Source of the DNA: a virus
Strand: one strand, 5' to 3'
Length of the DNA: 30,961 bases
Virus record (IMG/VR): IMGVR_UViG_3300045967_000396
Span: 1 to 30,961 of that record
The notes beneath the pieces were generated by a model that was given only the letters and a program-made list of their open reading frames with translations, made no database searches and was not told where the DNA came from. Positions 8,081 to 14,793 of the stretch are shown one piece after another; the first letter of the stretch is position 1; every line of letters starts with the position of its first letter. The position numbers and the translations under genes are program-made.

Positions 8081-8696
8081 TCTCTCGCAGGCCGCGCTGC
8101 TTCGGCCAGGCCCACTCTCTGGTGAGCCCGGGACTGAAACGCCTGATCCACCTGAGGAAGGGGATATCCCCATGGACCCGGAGGCCGAGCCCGTAGGCGA
8201 AGAGGAAGAACCCCCTCCACCCGGGCAAACCGCTGGCCTGGTGAAGGCAGAGGAGAAAGCGGCCTTTGATCCCCTGAAGCAGACGCTTGAGCTTGCCCAG
8301 CTTCTCCAAACCTTTGTGGCGGGAGGCCTCATTCAGCAGCGCCAGGATGGCTCCCTCATTGTCCCCGGCATGCAGCGTGCGCCTCTGCGCCCGGATTCCT
8401 CCTGCCACTGCGCCCGCTGCGGCCCGCACAACCAGAATCACTGGATTTGTATGCACTGTGGGAGCGCTCATGAGTGGGTCATGGTCAACGACCGGCCCAT
8501 TACTATGCGGCAAATCTTAGGCGATGCCGGCAAAGCCGGTGCCGTGCATCTCGTCTGCTCCAACGCCTGTGCCCTCGCCTACAAGCAAGTCTACGGTCAG
8601 TCGCAAATGTCCAATCCCATGGTGGGGACCGATCGCCCCTACCCCATCGCCGGCGGTGAAGACCCCTACCAGTTCTTCATGCAGGGAGCAACATGA
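8058..8696 (+). CDS. Cysteine-rich, probably zinc-binding protein
   Basis: A 212-residue protein. Residues 20-75 are Pro/Glu-rich and probably disordered. A helix (70-95, LKQTLELAQLLQTFVAGGLIQ) follows, then three cysteine clusters: Cys116, Cys118 and Cys121 (CHCARC), Cys131 and Cys134 (CMHC) and Cys167 and Cys171 (CSNAC), enough for one or two zinc sites. It lies between terminase and portal and its start overlaps the preceding zinc-ribbon gene. I recognise no family. The start at 8058 is supported by AGGGG upstream and by the MAQPR opening. Confidence 0.65.
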   Translation: MAQPRIRDLSQAALLRPGPLSGEPGTETPDPPEEGDIPMDPEAEPVGEEEEPPPPGQTAGLVKAEEKAAFDPLKQTLELAQLLQTFVAGGLIQQRQDGSLIVPGMQRAPLRPDSSCHCARCGPHNQNHWICMHCGSAHEWVMVNDRPITMRQILGDAGKAGAVHLVCSNACALAYKQVYGQSQMSNPMVGTDRPYPIAGGEDPYQFFMQGAT

Positions 8697-8776
8697 GCAT
8701 GAGTACGGCACTGGAGCGATTGAACCTCCCCATGGCTAAAGCCAGGGGATTCCAGACTGTACCTCGCGGTACATAA
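8693..8776 (+). CDS. 27-codon frame running through a palindromic repeat
   Basis: An ATG overlaps the preceding stop (ATGA), and the frame encodes 27 residues before TAA at 8774-8776. From codon 10 on, the sequence is entirely the 55-bp repeat at 8720-8774, giving the peptide LNLPMAKARGFQTVPRGT. The same peptide is encoded by the second repeat copy at 24835. The frame may be the truncated remains of a small gene into which the repeat was inserted, or not a gene at all. Confidence 0.25.
   Translation: MSMSTALERLNLPMAKARGFQTVPRGT
8720..8774 (+). repeat. 55-bp palindromic repeat, copy 1
   Basis: This sequence is identical over 55 bp to 24835-24889. It holds a hairpin at 8728-8748 (CCCC, bulged A, TGGC, loop TAAA, GCCA, GGGG) and a second one, GTACC-TCGC-GGTAC. 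Hairpins of this kind are familiar at ends of IS200/IS605-type elements and their associated RNAs. It ends just before AAGGAG, the ribosome site of the gene at 8787. Confidence 0.85.
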
Positions 8777-8786
8777 GGAGAGACCT

Positions 8787-9026
8787 ATGGCTGAAACCAC
8801 CACGATTCGCGGCAAAGGCAAGAAGCCCATCTCCTTCTCCAAGGGCGGCCTGCACCGCAGTACCAACACCCCCGAGGGTGAGCGTATCCCTGCCTCCAAG
8901 ATGGCCGCGGCGAAGCGCGGGGACTACGGCGCTAAGGCCAAGAAGCAAGCCTCCTTCGCCACCGGCATGCTGAAGGCGGGGCGGCGGACAGCACGCAAAA
9001 ATGCTCGCAAAAGGAGTCGGTCGTGA
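8787..9026 (+). CDS. Small basic protein
   Basis: A 79-residue protein very rich in Lys, Arg, Ala and Gly, ending RRTARKNARKRSRS. No domain is recognised; the composition suggests nucleic acid binding or a flexible structural part. AAGGAG lies at a good distance ahead of the ATG. Its stop overlaps the next start as GTGA. Confidence 0.65.
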   Translation: MAETTTIRGKGKKPISFSKGGLHRSTNTPEGERIPASKMAAAKRGDYGAKAKKQASFATGMLKAGRRTARKNARKRSRS

Positions 9027-9175
9027 TTTCTGATGCCCAGGCCAAGAAAGATGCCAAAAAAATGACGCGCCTGGGGAAACGCCTGGCGCAGCATGAAGAC
9101 GACGAGATGGGACAGCCAGCCGTGCAGCGTGCCAAAAAGACCCGCACGGCCACACGCGGGAAGCAAAGGAGCTAG
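9023..9175 (+). CDS. Small basic protein, 50 residues
   Basis: A GTG-started frame overlapping the preceding stop, with AAAAGGAG upstream. It is Lys/Arg/Ala-rich with a charged helix (AQAKKDAKKMTRLGKRLAQ) and a basic C-terminus. It resembles its upstream neighbour in composition, and both lie directly ahead of the portal gene. Too short to assign. The tight spacing to both neighbours and the ribosome site make it likely real. Confidence 0.6.
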   Translation: MISDAQAKKDAKKMTRLGKRLAQHEDDEMGQPAVQRAKKTRTATRGKQRS

Positions 9176-9178
9176 CTC

Positions 9179-10927
9179 GTGGCGACCCAGGTCCTCAGGA
9201 TGCCCACTACCAACGGCACGCACGTTCCCGAACCAGAGACGACGCCAGGCGGCCAAAGGCAAGGCGAGCAGCTCCTGTGCCAATGGGTCCAGGGGTTGTA
9301 CTTAGATGCACTAACAGCGAGAAACAAATGCATTACCCAGACAGAATGGGACGATTGGGCCTCAGGGTACTGGGGTTCGTACTGGCCTGAAGCACTCCCC
9401 TCCTATAAGTCTCCTATGCAGATTAACGAGATGAAGCGCCTCATCCTCTCCGAACTCTCTGACCTGACCGATAATTCCCCCACCGTCTACGTCACCGCCA
9501 ACCCGCGCACGGCGGAGCGTGACGACGGGGTGGAGCGTGCCATCCAGGCCTTCTGGCAGCGCTACTTTGTCGACCTCACCATTCTCGATGTGTGCGCTGA
9601 CGCAGCCATCTGGCCGTGCGGCTTTTTTGAAGTGCCCTGGGACCCGCTCCTCGCTGGCGGTCAGGGAGAAATTGTGGTAAGGGCCAGGGCGCCGCAGACC
9701 GTCTTTCCCGATCCCTTTGCCACGTCGGATGAGGACTGGCGCTACGTCGTAACGCTCGATGTCATGGATGTCAACGAGGTGCGCCAGAAGTGGCCAGACC
9801 ATGGGCACCGGGTGCGCCCTGATGTGGCGCAGCCCCAGGACCTCCAACCCTTTATGACCTCTCCAGGGAGGCCCTCAGGCCTGGGGATTTTGACGCCGCT
9901 CTACCCCATCTCCTCGCCCATCCCCTCAGGCGGCATGGATACGCGGGTGTCGGTCTATTCCCTCAGGTGTAAAGACACCACCCTCGAGGCCTATCCCTAC
10001 GAGCACTTTAACAACGAGGGCATCCGGCAGCTCCGGCGCGGGGTGCGCTACAAATACCCTCAGGGACGCCTGGTCCAGTGCACCGCTGATGTGGTCCTCT
10101 ATGACGCGCAGATGCCCTACGGGGACGGCTTTGATCTCATCCAAACCCTGCTCCAACCTCCAGTCCACCGCTTCTGGCCCAAGCGCTCCCTGGTGGCAGA
10201 ACTCTTAGAACTTCAGCGTGCGGCCGATAAGGCTGAATCGCTCACCTTAGAAAACATGCTCCGGCTGCAAAAGGGCCTGGTGCTGGCAGACGCCAATTCC
10301 GGGATCGACAGCCGGACGTTTGCCGACATTCCCGGGCAAGTCATCTTAAAACGCCCGGGCTCGACGGTGGAAATCGTCAGGCCGCCGCCGCTCCCCCCTG
10401 ATCTTGTCCTTTCAGGAGCCCGGTACCGCTCGTACATGCGCGAACTTTTGGGCCACCAACCCACCCGGGAAGGTGTGCAGGGGAGAGGCAATGTCTCTGC
10501 AGAGCTGACGGAAACCGAGATTACCCAGGCCATGGGCTTAACCCGCCTCCGCGCCCGCTACCTCTACAAGGCGGTCTCTCGCCTGGTCTCGAAGGTCCTC
10601 GCCCGTATGGGGCAGTTCTACACCCACACCCGGGTCCTCCCCTATATGCAGGGCCAGCAGTGGAAGCCGGTTATCTGGGAACCCCTCAGGCACTGGGAGG
10701 AGTACGCGGCGCACGTCGATCCGACGTCGTTTGCCATTCAGTCGAAAACCATGGTCAAGCGTCTGGCGGTCATGCTGGCCCGCATTGGTCGCATGGCATC
10801 GGACAAAGATCTCTATGACATTTTGGAATTTCCTAATGGGGAAACGATCGCGGGCCATAACCAGGAAGCGCTCAGGATGGCAGCGCAAGCCGCCGAAGCC
10901 CAGCGCGGAAGCAGGAGGGGAAGGTGA
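9179..10927 (+). CDS. Portal protein
   Basis: A 582-residue protein. Its length, its position after the terminase and before the scaffold and capsid genes, and its content fit a phage portal, the dodecameric ring at the capsid vertex through which DNA passes. The N-terminal third has aromatic-rich motifs (WASGYWGSYWPEALPSYKSPMQINEMKRL-type region, about residues 60-90), then a domain with VYVTANPRTAERDDG and PWDPLLAGG. The C-terminal half contains a long helix-rich stretch (about 345-510) with SLTLENMLRLQKG, like the stem and wing helices of portals. It starts at GTG 9179 with AAAGGAG upstream, and its stop overlaps the next start as GTGA. Confidence 0.85.
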   Translation: MATQVLRMPTTNGTHVPEPETTPGGQRQGEQLLCQWVQGLYLDALTARNKCITQTEWDDWASGYWGSYWPEALPSYKSPMQINEMKRLILSELSDLTDNSPTVYVTANPRTAERDDGVERAIQAFWQRYFVDLTILDVCADAAIWPCGFFEVPWDPLLAGGQGEIVVRARAPQTVFPDPFATSDEDWRYVVTLDVMDVNEVRQKWPDHGHRVRPDVAQPQDLQPFMTSPGRPSGLGILTPLYPISSPIPSGGMDTRVSVYSLRCKDTTLEAYPYEHFNNEGIRQLRRGVRYKYPQGRLVQCTADVVLYDAQMPYGDGFDLIQTLLQPPVHRFWPKRSLVAELLELQRAADKAESLTLENMLRLQKGLVLADANSGIDSRTFADIPGQVILKRPGSTVEIVRPPPLPPDLVLSGARYRSYMRELLGHQPTREGVQGRGNVSAELTETEITQAMGLTRLRARYLYKAVSRLVSKVLARMGQFYTHTRVLPYMQGQQWKPVIWEPLRHWEEYAAHVDPTSFAIQSKTMVKRLAVMLARIGRMASDKDLYDILEFPNGETIAGHNQEALRMAAQAAEAQRGSRRGR

Positions 10928-11142
10928 GTAAAGACCCAGAAATTACCAGCATACGGGAAGTACGTGGGAAAGATGGCTCGACCGGCTACCTTGTCGAAGG
11001 GGGACAGGGAAGTGAGGGGGTCTCTTTCCATGTCTCCAAAGAGACTATGCATGCGCTGGAGAAAGAAGGCACACAAACGCTCAAGGATACGCTCAAGCGC
11101 CAGATCGAAACGTCTCTCATAGGTCAGCGCTCGCAGGAGTAG
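10924..11142 (+). CDS. Hypothetical 72-residue protein
   Basis: A GTG start overlaps the portal stop, with GGAGGGGAAG upstream. The first half looks like a small beta sheet (ITSIREVRGKDGSTGYLVEGG) and the second like an amphipathic helix ending in Gln/Glu. No family recognised. Probably translated with the portal. Confidence 0.65.
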   Translation: MSKDPEITSIREVRGKDGSTGYLVEGGQGSEGVSFHVSKETMHALEKEGTQTLKDTLKRQIETSLIGQRSQE

Positions 11143-11148
11143 AGCGCC

Positions 11149-11319
11149 TTATTTCATAGGTACAGGAGCGCGTCCTTCGTGCTCCCGCACTTCTTTGAGG
11201 ACCTGCTGAAGCAGCCACTGCGTAAACTTCGTGTTCCTGCTGGTGAGGAGTACAAACAATCTCACCTTTAACTCCCTGGGTATGGTGGCATTGACCTGCA
11301 CCATATCGCCTCTTCGCAT
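11149..11319 (-). CDS. Ribbon-helix-helix DNA-binding protein
   Basis: A 56-residue protein on the opposite strand to its neighbours. VQVNATIPRELKVRLFVLLTSRNTKFTQWLLQQVLKEV fits the ribbon-helix-helix fold (Arc/CopG type): a short strand with alternating polar residues that would enter the DNA groove, then two helices. Such proteins bind DNA as dimers, often repressing their own promoter. I chose ATG 11319 because GGAGGGGG precedes it; an in-frame ATG at 11334 would add five residues and would lie next to the operator repeats. A consensus -35 box and two copies of a 12-bp repeat lie directly upstream. It probably regulates itself and perhaps a nearby promoter for the genes to its right. Confidence 0.75.
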   Translation of the reverse strand: MRRGDMVQVNATIPRELKVRLFVLLTSRNTKFTQWLLQQVLKEVREHEGRAPVPMK

Positions 11320-11337
11320 ACCCACCCCCTCCATTTA

Positions 11338-11381
11338 CTAGCTTACTAGTACTTTTTTGCGATTTTGTCCTAGCTTACTAG
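11338..11381. promoter_or_regulatory. Pair of 12-bp operator-like direct repeats
   Basis: CTAGCTTACTAG occurs at 11338-11349 and again at 11370-11381. The copies are 32 bp apart, close to three helical turns, so they face the same side of the DNA. Both are followed by ACTTT after one base. They flank the start of the ribbon-helix-helix gene and the second overlaps its predicted -10 box, a typical autoregulatory arrangement. Confidence 0.6.
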
Positions 11382-11401
11382 CACTTTCTGCATACTGTCA
11401 A
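11372..11401 (-). promoter_or_regulatory. Predicted promoter of the ribbon-helix-helix gene
   Basis: On the minus strand TTGACA (11401-11396) is a perfect -35 hexamer, followed after 18 bp by TAAGCT (11377-11372), a weak -10 match. The -10 lies within the second operator-like repeat. A further ACTGTC repeat follows at 11405-11410 on the + strand. Confidence 0.5.
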
Positions 11402-11569
11402 TAGACTGTCAGTCCCTTGCTGCTCCATACTCCACCTGATGCGTTTCATTACCCCTCACTTTCCCTGGCAAGGAGTGGTCTATGTGTGGACCTGAGAGGT
11501 ATACACAGAGTCGTGGCAGACGGATGCGGAAATCGTCGCGTGGTGGTCGGCGCATGTAAGGAGAACGCT

Positions 11570-11773
11570 ATGGCAGACGTGACATTTGTAACACCGCTAT
11601 GGGAGCCGGGTGTCCAGCACGCCAAAATCGATTCGTGGACCTGCGGCGAGCCGGCCGATCCTCTGGGGGTGCTTTCTCCCAATGGGACGAGCCAGTGTAA
11701 GCCCATGTCCACCGGGTCGGGCGACATGGTGAACGACTGGAAAGCCACCTTTCCCGATGGAGGAAAGGGGTAA
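11570..11773 (+). CDS. Hypothetical 67-residue protein
   Basis: Start chosen at ATG 11570 with AAGGAG upstream. The protein has two Cys, several Trp and Pro, and a short acidic/Gly C-terminus (WKATFPDGGKG). No family recognised. Its stop overlaps the next start as TAATG. Together with the next two genes it lies between portal and capsid, so it may be a minor head component. Confidence 0.6.
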   Translation: MADVTFVTPLWEPGVQHAKIDSWTCGEPADPLGVLSPNGTSQCKPMSTGSGDMVNDWKATFPDGGKG

Positions 11774-12216
11774 TGGCAACCCTGCCACCGCTGGCAATGC
11801 TGCTGCAACAAGCCATGGCGCGTGGTCCGGGTGGACCTCCGGGCGCAGGGGCTGGCCCCCTGCCTGGGGGTCCGCCTCCCGGTATGGCGCCCCCCATGGG
11901 TCTTCCAGGGATGATGCCCCCGCCTCCGCCAACCCCGGATGTGGGGACGATTATTCTGACCCTCTCCCGCATGCCCTCGCCCTATAAAGAAATGGCGGCC
12001 TTAAAGATTGCCCGGGAAGTGATTGGTGTGGCCTTAAACGGCTGCTACCAGCGCTCGCCCCAGGCAGCCAAGGAATGCTCTGCCGCACTCCTGGACGTCG
12101 ATCAAGCCATGGATACCTTAGGCGGCATGCCCGTCGATATGCTCCAGCCTCCCGCGCCAGGGATGCCCACCAGTGGCTTCCCCATGGGTGGTGGCGGCAT
12201 GGCCATGGCAGCCTAG
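11773..12216 (+). CDS. Pro/Gly/Met-rich protein, possible head component
   Basis: A 147-residue protein. Residues 15-55 are a low-complexity Pro/Gly/Met stretch and the C-terminal 25 residues are again Gly/Met/Pro-rich. The middle (about 56-118) is a compact helical domain (VGTIILTLSRMPSPYKEMAALKIAREVIGVAL). Disordered arms around a helical core occur in small capsid-associated and scaffold-linked proteins, but no family is recognised. It is coupled to the gene before. Confidence 0.6.
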   Translation: MATLPPLAMLLQQAMARGPGGPPGAGAGPLPGGPPPGMAPPMGLPGMMPPPPPTPDVGTIILTLSRMPSPYKEMAALKIAREVIGVALNGCYQRSPQAAKECSAALLDVDQAMDTLGGMPVDMLQPPAPGMPTSGFPMGGGGMAMAA

Positions 12217-12230
12217 AAGGAAGATAATCT

Positions 12231-13001
12231 ATGGCTGATCCAAACTGGAATGATGTAATCCGTGATAGTGCCCGATTCCCAGACACCATGCAGCTCGATC
12301 TGGGGAATGGCCAGGGTGTGGTGCGGCTGGGCGATTTGCGGCAGGCCTTTGTGCCCAAAGCAGAAGTCGACTCCTGGCGCCAGCGGGCCGGGGTCTATGC
12401 CGATGAGAAGCGTGTCCTGGAAGGCCACCTGGCGCAGATGCTTCAGGCTCTGCCGCAGCACCCGCAGCCACAGACGCAGACGCAGCAGCCAGGAGGCAAG
12501 CCCCCGATCGATTACTCTGGCGATGAACTCTTAAACCCCATCTACCAGCAAAGCGTCGAGGCGATGCGGGTGGCGAGTGAAAACGCCCGGGCCATCGACG
12601 AACTGAAAAAGCTCGCCACGCAGAATGGTCAGATGTGGCAGGCCCTGCCCCAGCTCATCATGCTGGGCCAGATGAAGCAGTCCAACCCGGCCTTGGACCT
12701 GGACGCCTTAAACCGGTTCCGCCAGGAACATCACATTAACGATCCGGTCTTAGCCTCCCGCGCCATGAACTACGAGGCCGATATGGCGCGGGTCAGAGCA
12801 GAAACGGAAGCGGCAACCCTGGAGCGAGCACGCCAGGAGTTGCAGCTACAGAACCCGCAAGTCCCCTACGCCCCCTACGGTCCGCCGCACACCATGCAGG
12901 TGCCAGCACCAGGCTTTAAAACCATCGACGAAGCCGAAGTCGCGGCACTCCAAGACCAGGATATCCTCAAGATGTTCTATCAGCCTATGGCGGCTGCATA
13001 A
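12231..13001 (+). CDS. Probable capsid scaffolding protein
   Basis: A 256-residue, helix-rich, Gln/Glu/Ala-rich protein directly ahead of the major capsid gene, where scaffolding proteins usually are. Residues 30-70 and 105-215 look like charged amphipathic or coiled helices; a Gln/Pro-rich linker lies at about 75-90. The C-terminus carries a predicted short helix (TIDEAEVAALQDQDILKMF), the part by which many scaffolds contact the coat protein. Scaffolds guide prohead assembly and then leave. Assigned from composition and position, not from a sequence motif. AAGGAAG precedes the ATG. Confidence 0.65.
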   Translation: MADPNWNDVIRDSARFPDTMQLDLGNGQGVVRLGDLRQAFVPKAEVDSWRQRAGVYADEKRVLEGHLAQMLQALPQHPQPQTQTQQPGGKPPIDYSGDELLNPIYQQSVEAMRVASENARAIDELKKLATQNGQMWQALPQLIMLGQMKQSNPALDLDALNRFRQEHHINDPVLASRAMNYEADMARVRAETEAATLERARQELQLQNPQVPYAPYGPPHTMQVPAPGFKTIDEAEVAALQDQDILKMFYQPMAAA

Positions 13002-13019
13002 GACTGAAAGGGCCACACT

Positions 13020-14316
13020 ATGGCAGCAGGGGGTATAGGTAGCCAGCTATCACAACCGCCTATTACACTTGTCAATACGGCTAACGGTGTTACCACTAAG
13101 TACTTTCAGCCACAACTGGTCGACGCGGTGTTCCGCCCTTCACCGCTGTTATGGAGGTTGACGCGTCTGGGTCGGCGTTTTCATGGTGGGGCAATTGTCT
13201 GGACAGTAGTAAATCAAGAAGAACTAACTGGTGGGGCTTTTTGGGGTACGCAGATGTTGAGCACTGACGTGACAGACAGTGCTCAACCGGCAGAGTTGCA
13301 GTAAACACCGCTGCTGCCTTGCCAGGGAAACCTGGCATGTGAAACCCGGTGAATTCGGGGAAACTCCTACCAGGTCATGCTGGGGACAATCCCGAGCCAA
13401 GCCGTCCATGTAAGCCGTGAGGCCCAGGGGGACGGAAGGCGTACAGACTAGAGGGTGACGAAAGAATAAGCCCTCCACGAGTGCCGGGCACCCTGACGTA
13501 TGGGTGAAGAGATAGTCGGAGCTGCATAGTAATATGCAGAACCTAAGGATAAAGAGCCTTAGGGATAACAGAACTTATGGGCGTGCGTACCAACAATTGA
13601 TCGCCATTCCCGTGATCGACGCGGTCTTGAACCAGGGGCCTCCCGGCGTGGTCAACCTGGTCCGGGTCAAAGAAGAAATCTCCTTTGGCTCGATGCTCAT
13701 GAAGCTCAACCGCGCCATTCAGCGGACCGCGCCGCAAAATACCGCCATCGACGTCGACGGCGTGCCCCTGGCGCTGGCCGCCTCAGGCACCTATGCCGGG
13801 ATCACCATCCAGAACAACGCCTCGACGGGCTTTGTGTGGCGCTGTGGCGGCGGCAATGGGCCCACCGATGCCGATGCCGATACCATCTGGCAATCGGCTG
13901 GTGCGTCTCTGGTCACGACCGCCGGCATGCAGCAGGAATACGGGCGCTGCTCATTCGGCAACGAAGAGCCGACGCTCATTACCACCACGCAAGCGGGCTG
14001 GAACGCCTACTGGGGCACCCTGGTCAATAACCAGCGCTTCATCGAAGACGAGGAAACCACCCGCGGCGGCTTCCGCAACCTGATGTTCAACCGCGCTGTA
14101 GTTCTCCATGATCAGTTCGTTCCGGCTGGGGAGATGCAATTCTACACAGAGAAGTATATTAGGCCTATATTCCACCCCAATATGCACTTCAGAATAGATC
14201 CGTTCATTCAGCCCACATACCAGTTTGTAGCTATATCAAGGATTTATCTGCTCTGGCAGCTCCAGTTCTTGTCGCTGAGACACCATCAGCGGGTGTACGG
14301 CATCAATAACGCATAA
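13020..14316 (+). CDS. Major capsid protein, split by a group I intron
   Basis: The coding sequence is join(13020..13302, 13580..14316), giving 339 residues after splicing. Unspliced, the first exon hits TAA at 13302-13304, formed by the exon's last T and the intron's first two bases, and would give a 94-residue fragment. The joined product reads SAQPAELQ-WRAYQQLIAIP, restoring a Trp-Arg-x-Tyr stretch followed by an IP turn that I know from related phage coat proteins, then LNQGPPGVVNLVRVKEEI. An ATG inside the intron at 13534 opens a 260-codon frame, but its first 15 codons are intron sequence and it should not be taken as the gene start. Position after the scaffold gene and length support a coat protein. 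GAAAGGG precedes the ATG. Confidence 0.85.
13303..13579 (+). ncRNA. Self-splicing group I intron, 277 nt, no ORF
   Basis: All four conserved core elements are present in order: P (AATTCGGGGAAAC, 13352-13363), Q (AATCCCGAGCC, 13388-13398), R (GTACAGACTAGAGGG, 13441-13455) and S (AGAGATAGTC, 13508-13517). P1 pairs exon GCAGT (13298-13302) with GCTGC (13310-13314), with the required U-G pair at the splice site. P2 is GCCAGG-GAAA-CCTGGC (13321-13336). P9 is CTGCAT/ATGCAG (13522-13539), and a further hairpin is CCTAAGG/CCTTAGG (13542-13563). The intron ends in G13579. The 3' exon start GGCGT pairs with ACACC (13305-13309) as P10 with one mismatch. No homing endonuclease is encoded. Confidence 0.93.
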
Positions 14317-14347
14317 CTGCATTCTCGTATAGACAAGGAGGAGCGCC

Positions 14348-14788
14348 ATGGCTTTTAGTCTGGGTGATTGGACCAAAGCAAAACTGGGGCCGTTTCAGGT
14401 GGGCATAGGCACGGGGAGTGTCCAGCCCCCGACGCTGGGCTTTCATTTCGAGCTGGCGGATCAAAACGTCACTACGACGCCGGTCATGCAGGCCCCGACG
14501 GGCATCATGTTTGGCCGGGCCGTCATCCGGCAAAAGGGCTGGGTGTCAGGTTCGGGCACTGTCGGGCCGACGTATGAGTTGCAAGTGGCCTACGATTCTG
14601 GCTTTACCTCGCAGCTCCGCACCATTGCCCAGGCGGTGTCGGGACGGACGGGGCGTGACCAGACGATGATCCTCTCCGGTGTGGTACCGGATGCGCTGAG
14701 CTACACCTTTGGGCGGATTGCGCTCACCAAGAGTGGCACCGATGATGTGACCTATGATGCGCTGGTGGACTTTACGCCGGGAGCCTGA
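14348..14788 (+). CDS. Hypothetical protein, possible head decoration or head-tail protein
   Basis: A 146-residue protein predicted almost wholly beta, Gly/Thr-rich, with regular strands (PTLGFHFELADQNVTTTPVM, YELQVAYDSGFTSQLRTIAQ, LSYTFGRIALTKSG). AAGGAGGAGCGCC gives it one of the strongest ribosome sites in the window, which suits a protein made in quantity. It lies between the coat gene and the glycosylation cassette, so a decoration protein is plausible and it could be the glycosylated one. No family recognised. Confidence 0.6.
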   Translation: MAFSLGDWTKAKLGPFQVGIGTGSVQPPTLGFHFELADQNVTTTPVMQAPTGIMFGRAVIRQKGWVSGSGTVGPTYELQVAYDSGFTSQLRTIAQAVSGRTGRDQTMILSGVVPDALSYTFGRIALTKSGTDDVTYDALVDFTPGA

Positions 14789-14793
14789 GCACC

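Noticed and set aside
13303-13571. 3' splice site at G13571
   Set aside because: It would leave the joined reading frame with a TGA stop at the junction. G13564 keeps the frame but gives no P10 pairing.
13534-13579. ATG at 13534 as the start of a separate 260-residue capsid protein
   Set aside because: The first 15 codons lie within the group I intron P9 region; the joined exon frame is better supported by splice-site rules and protein pattern.
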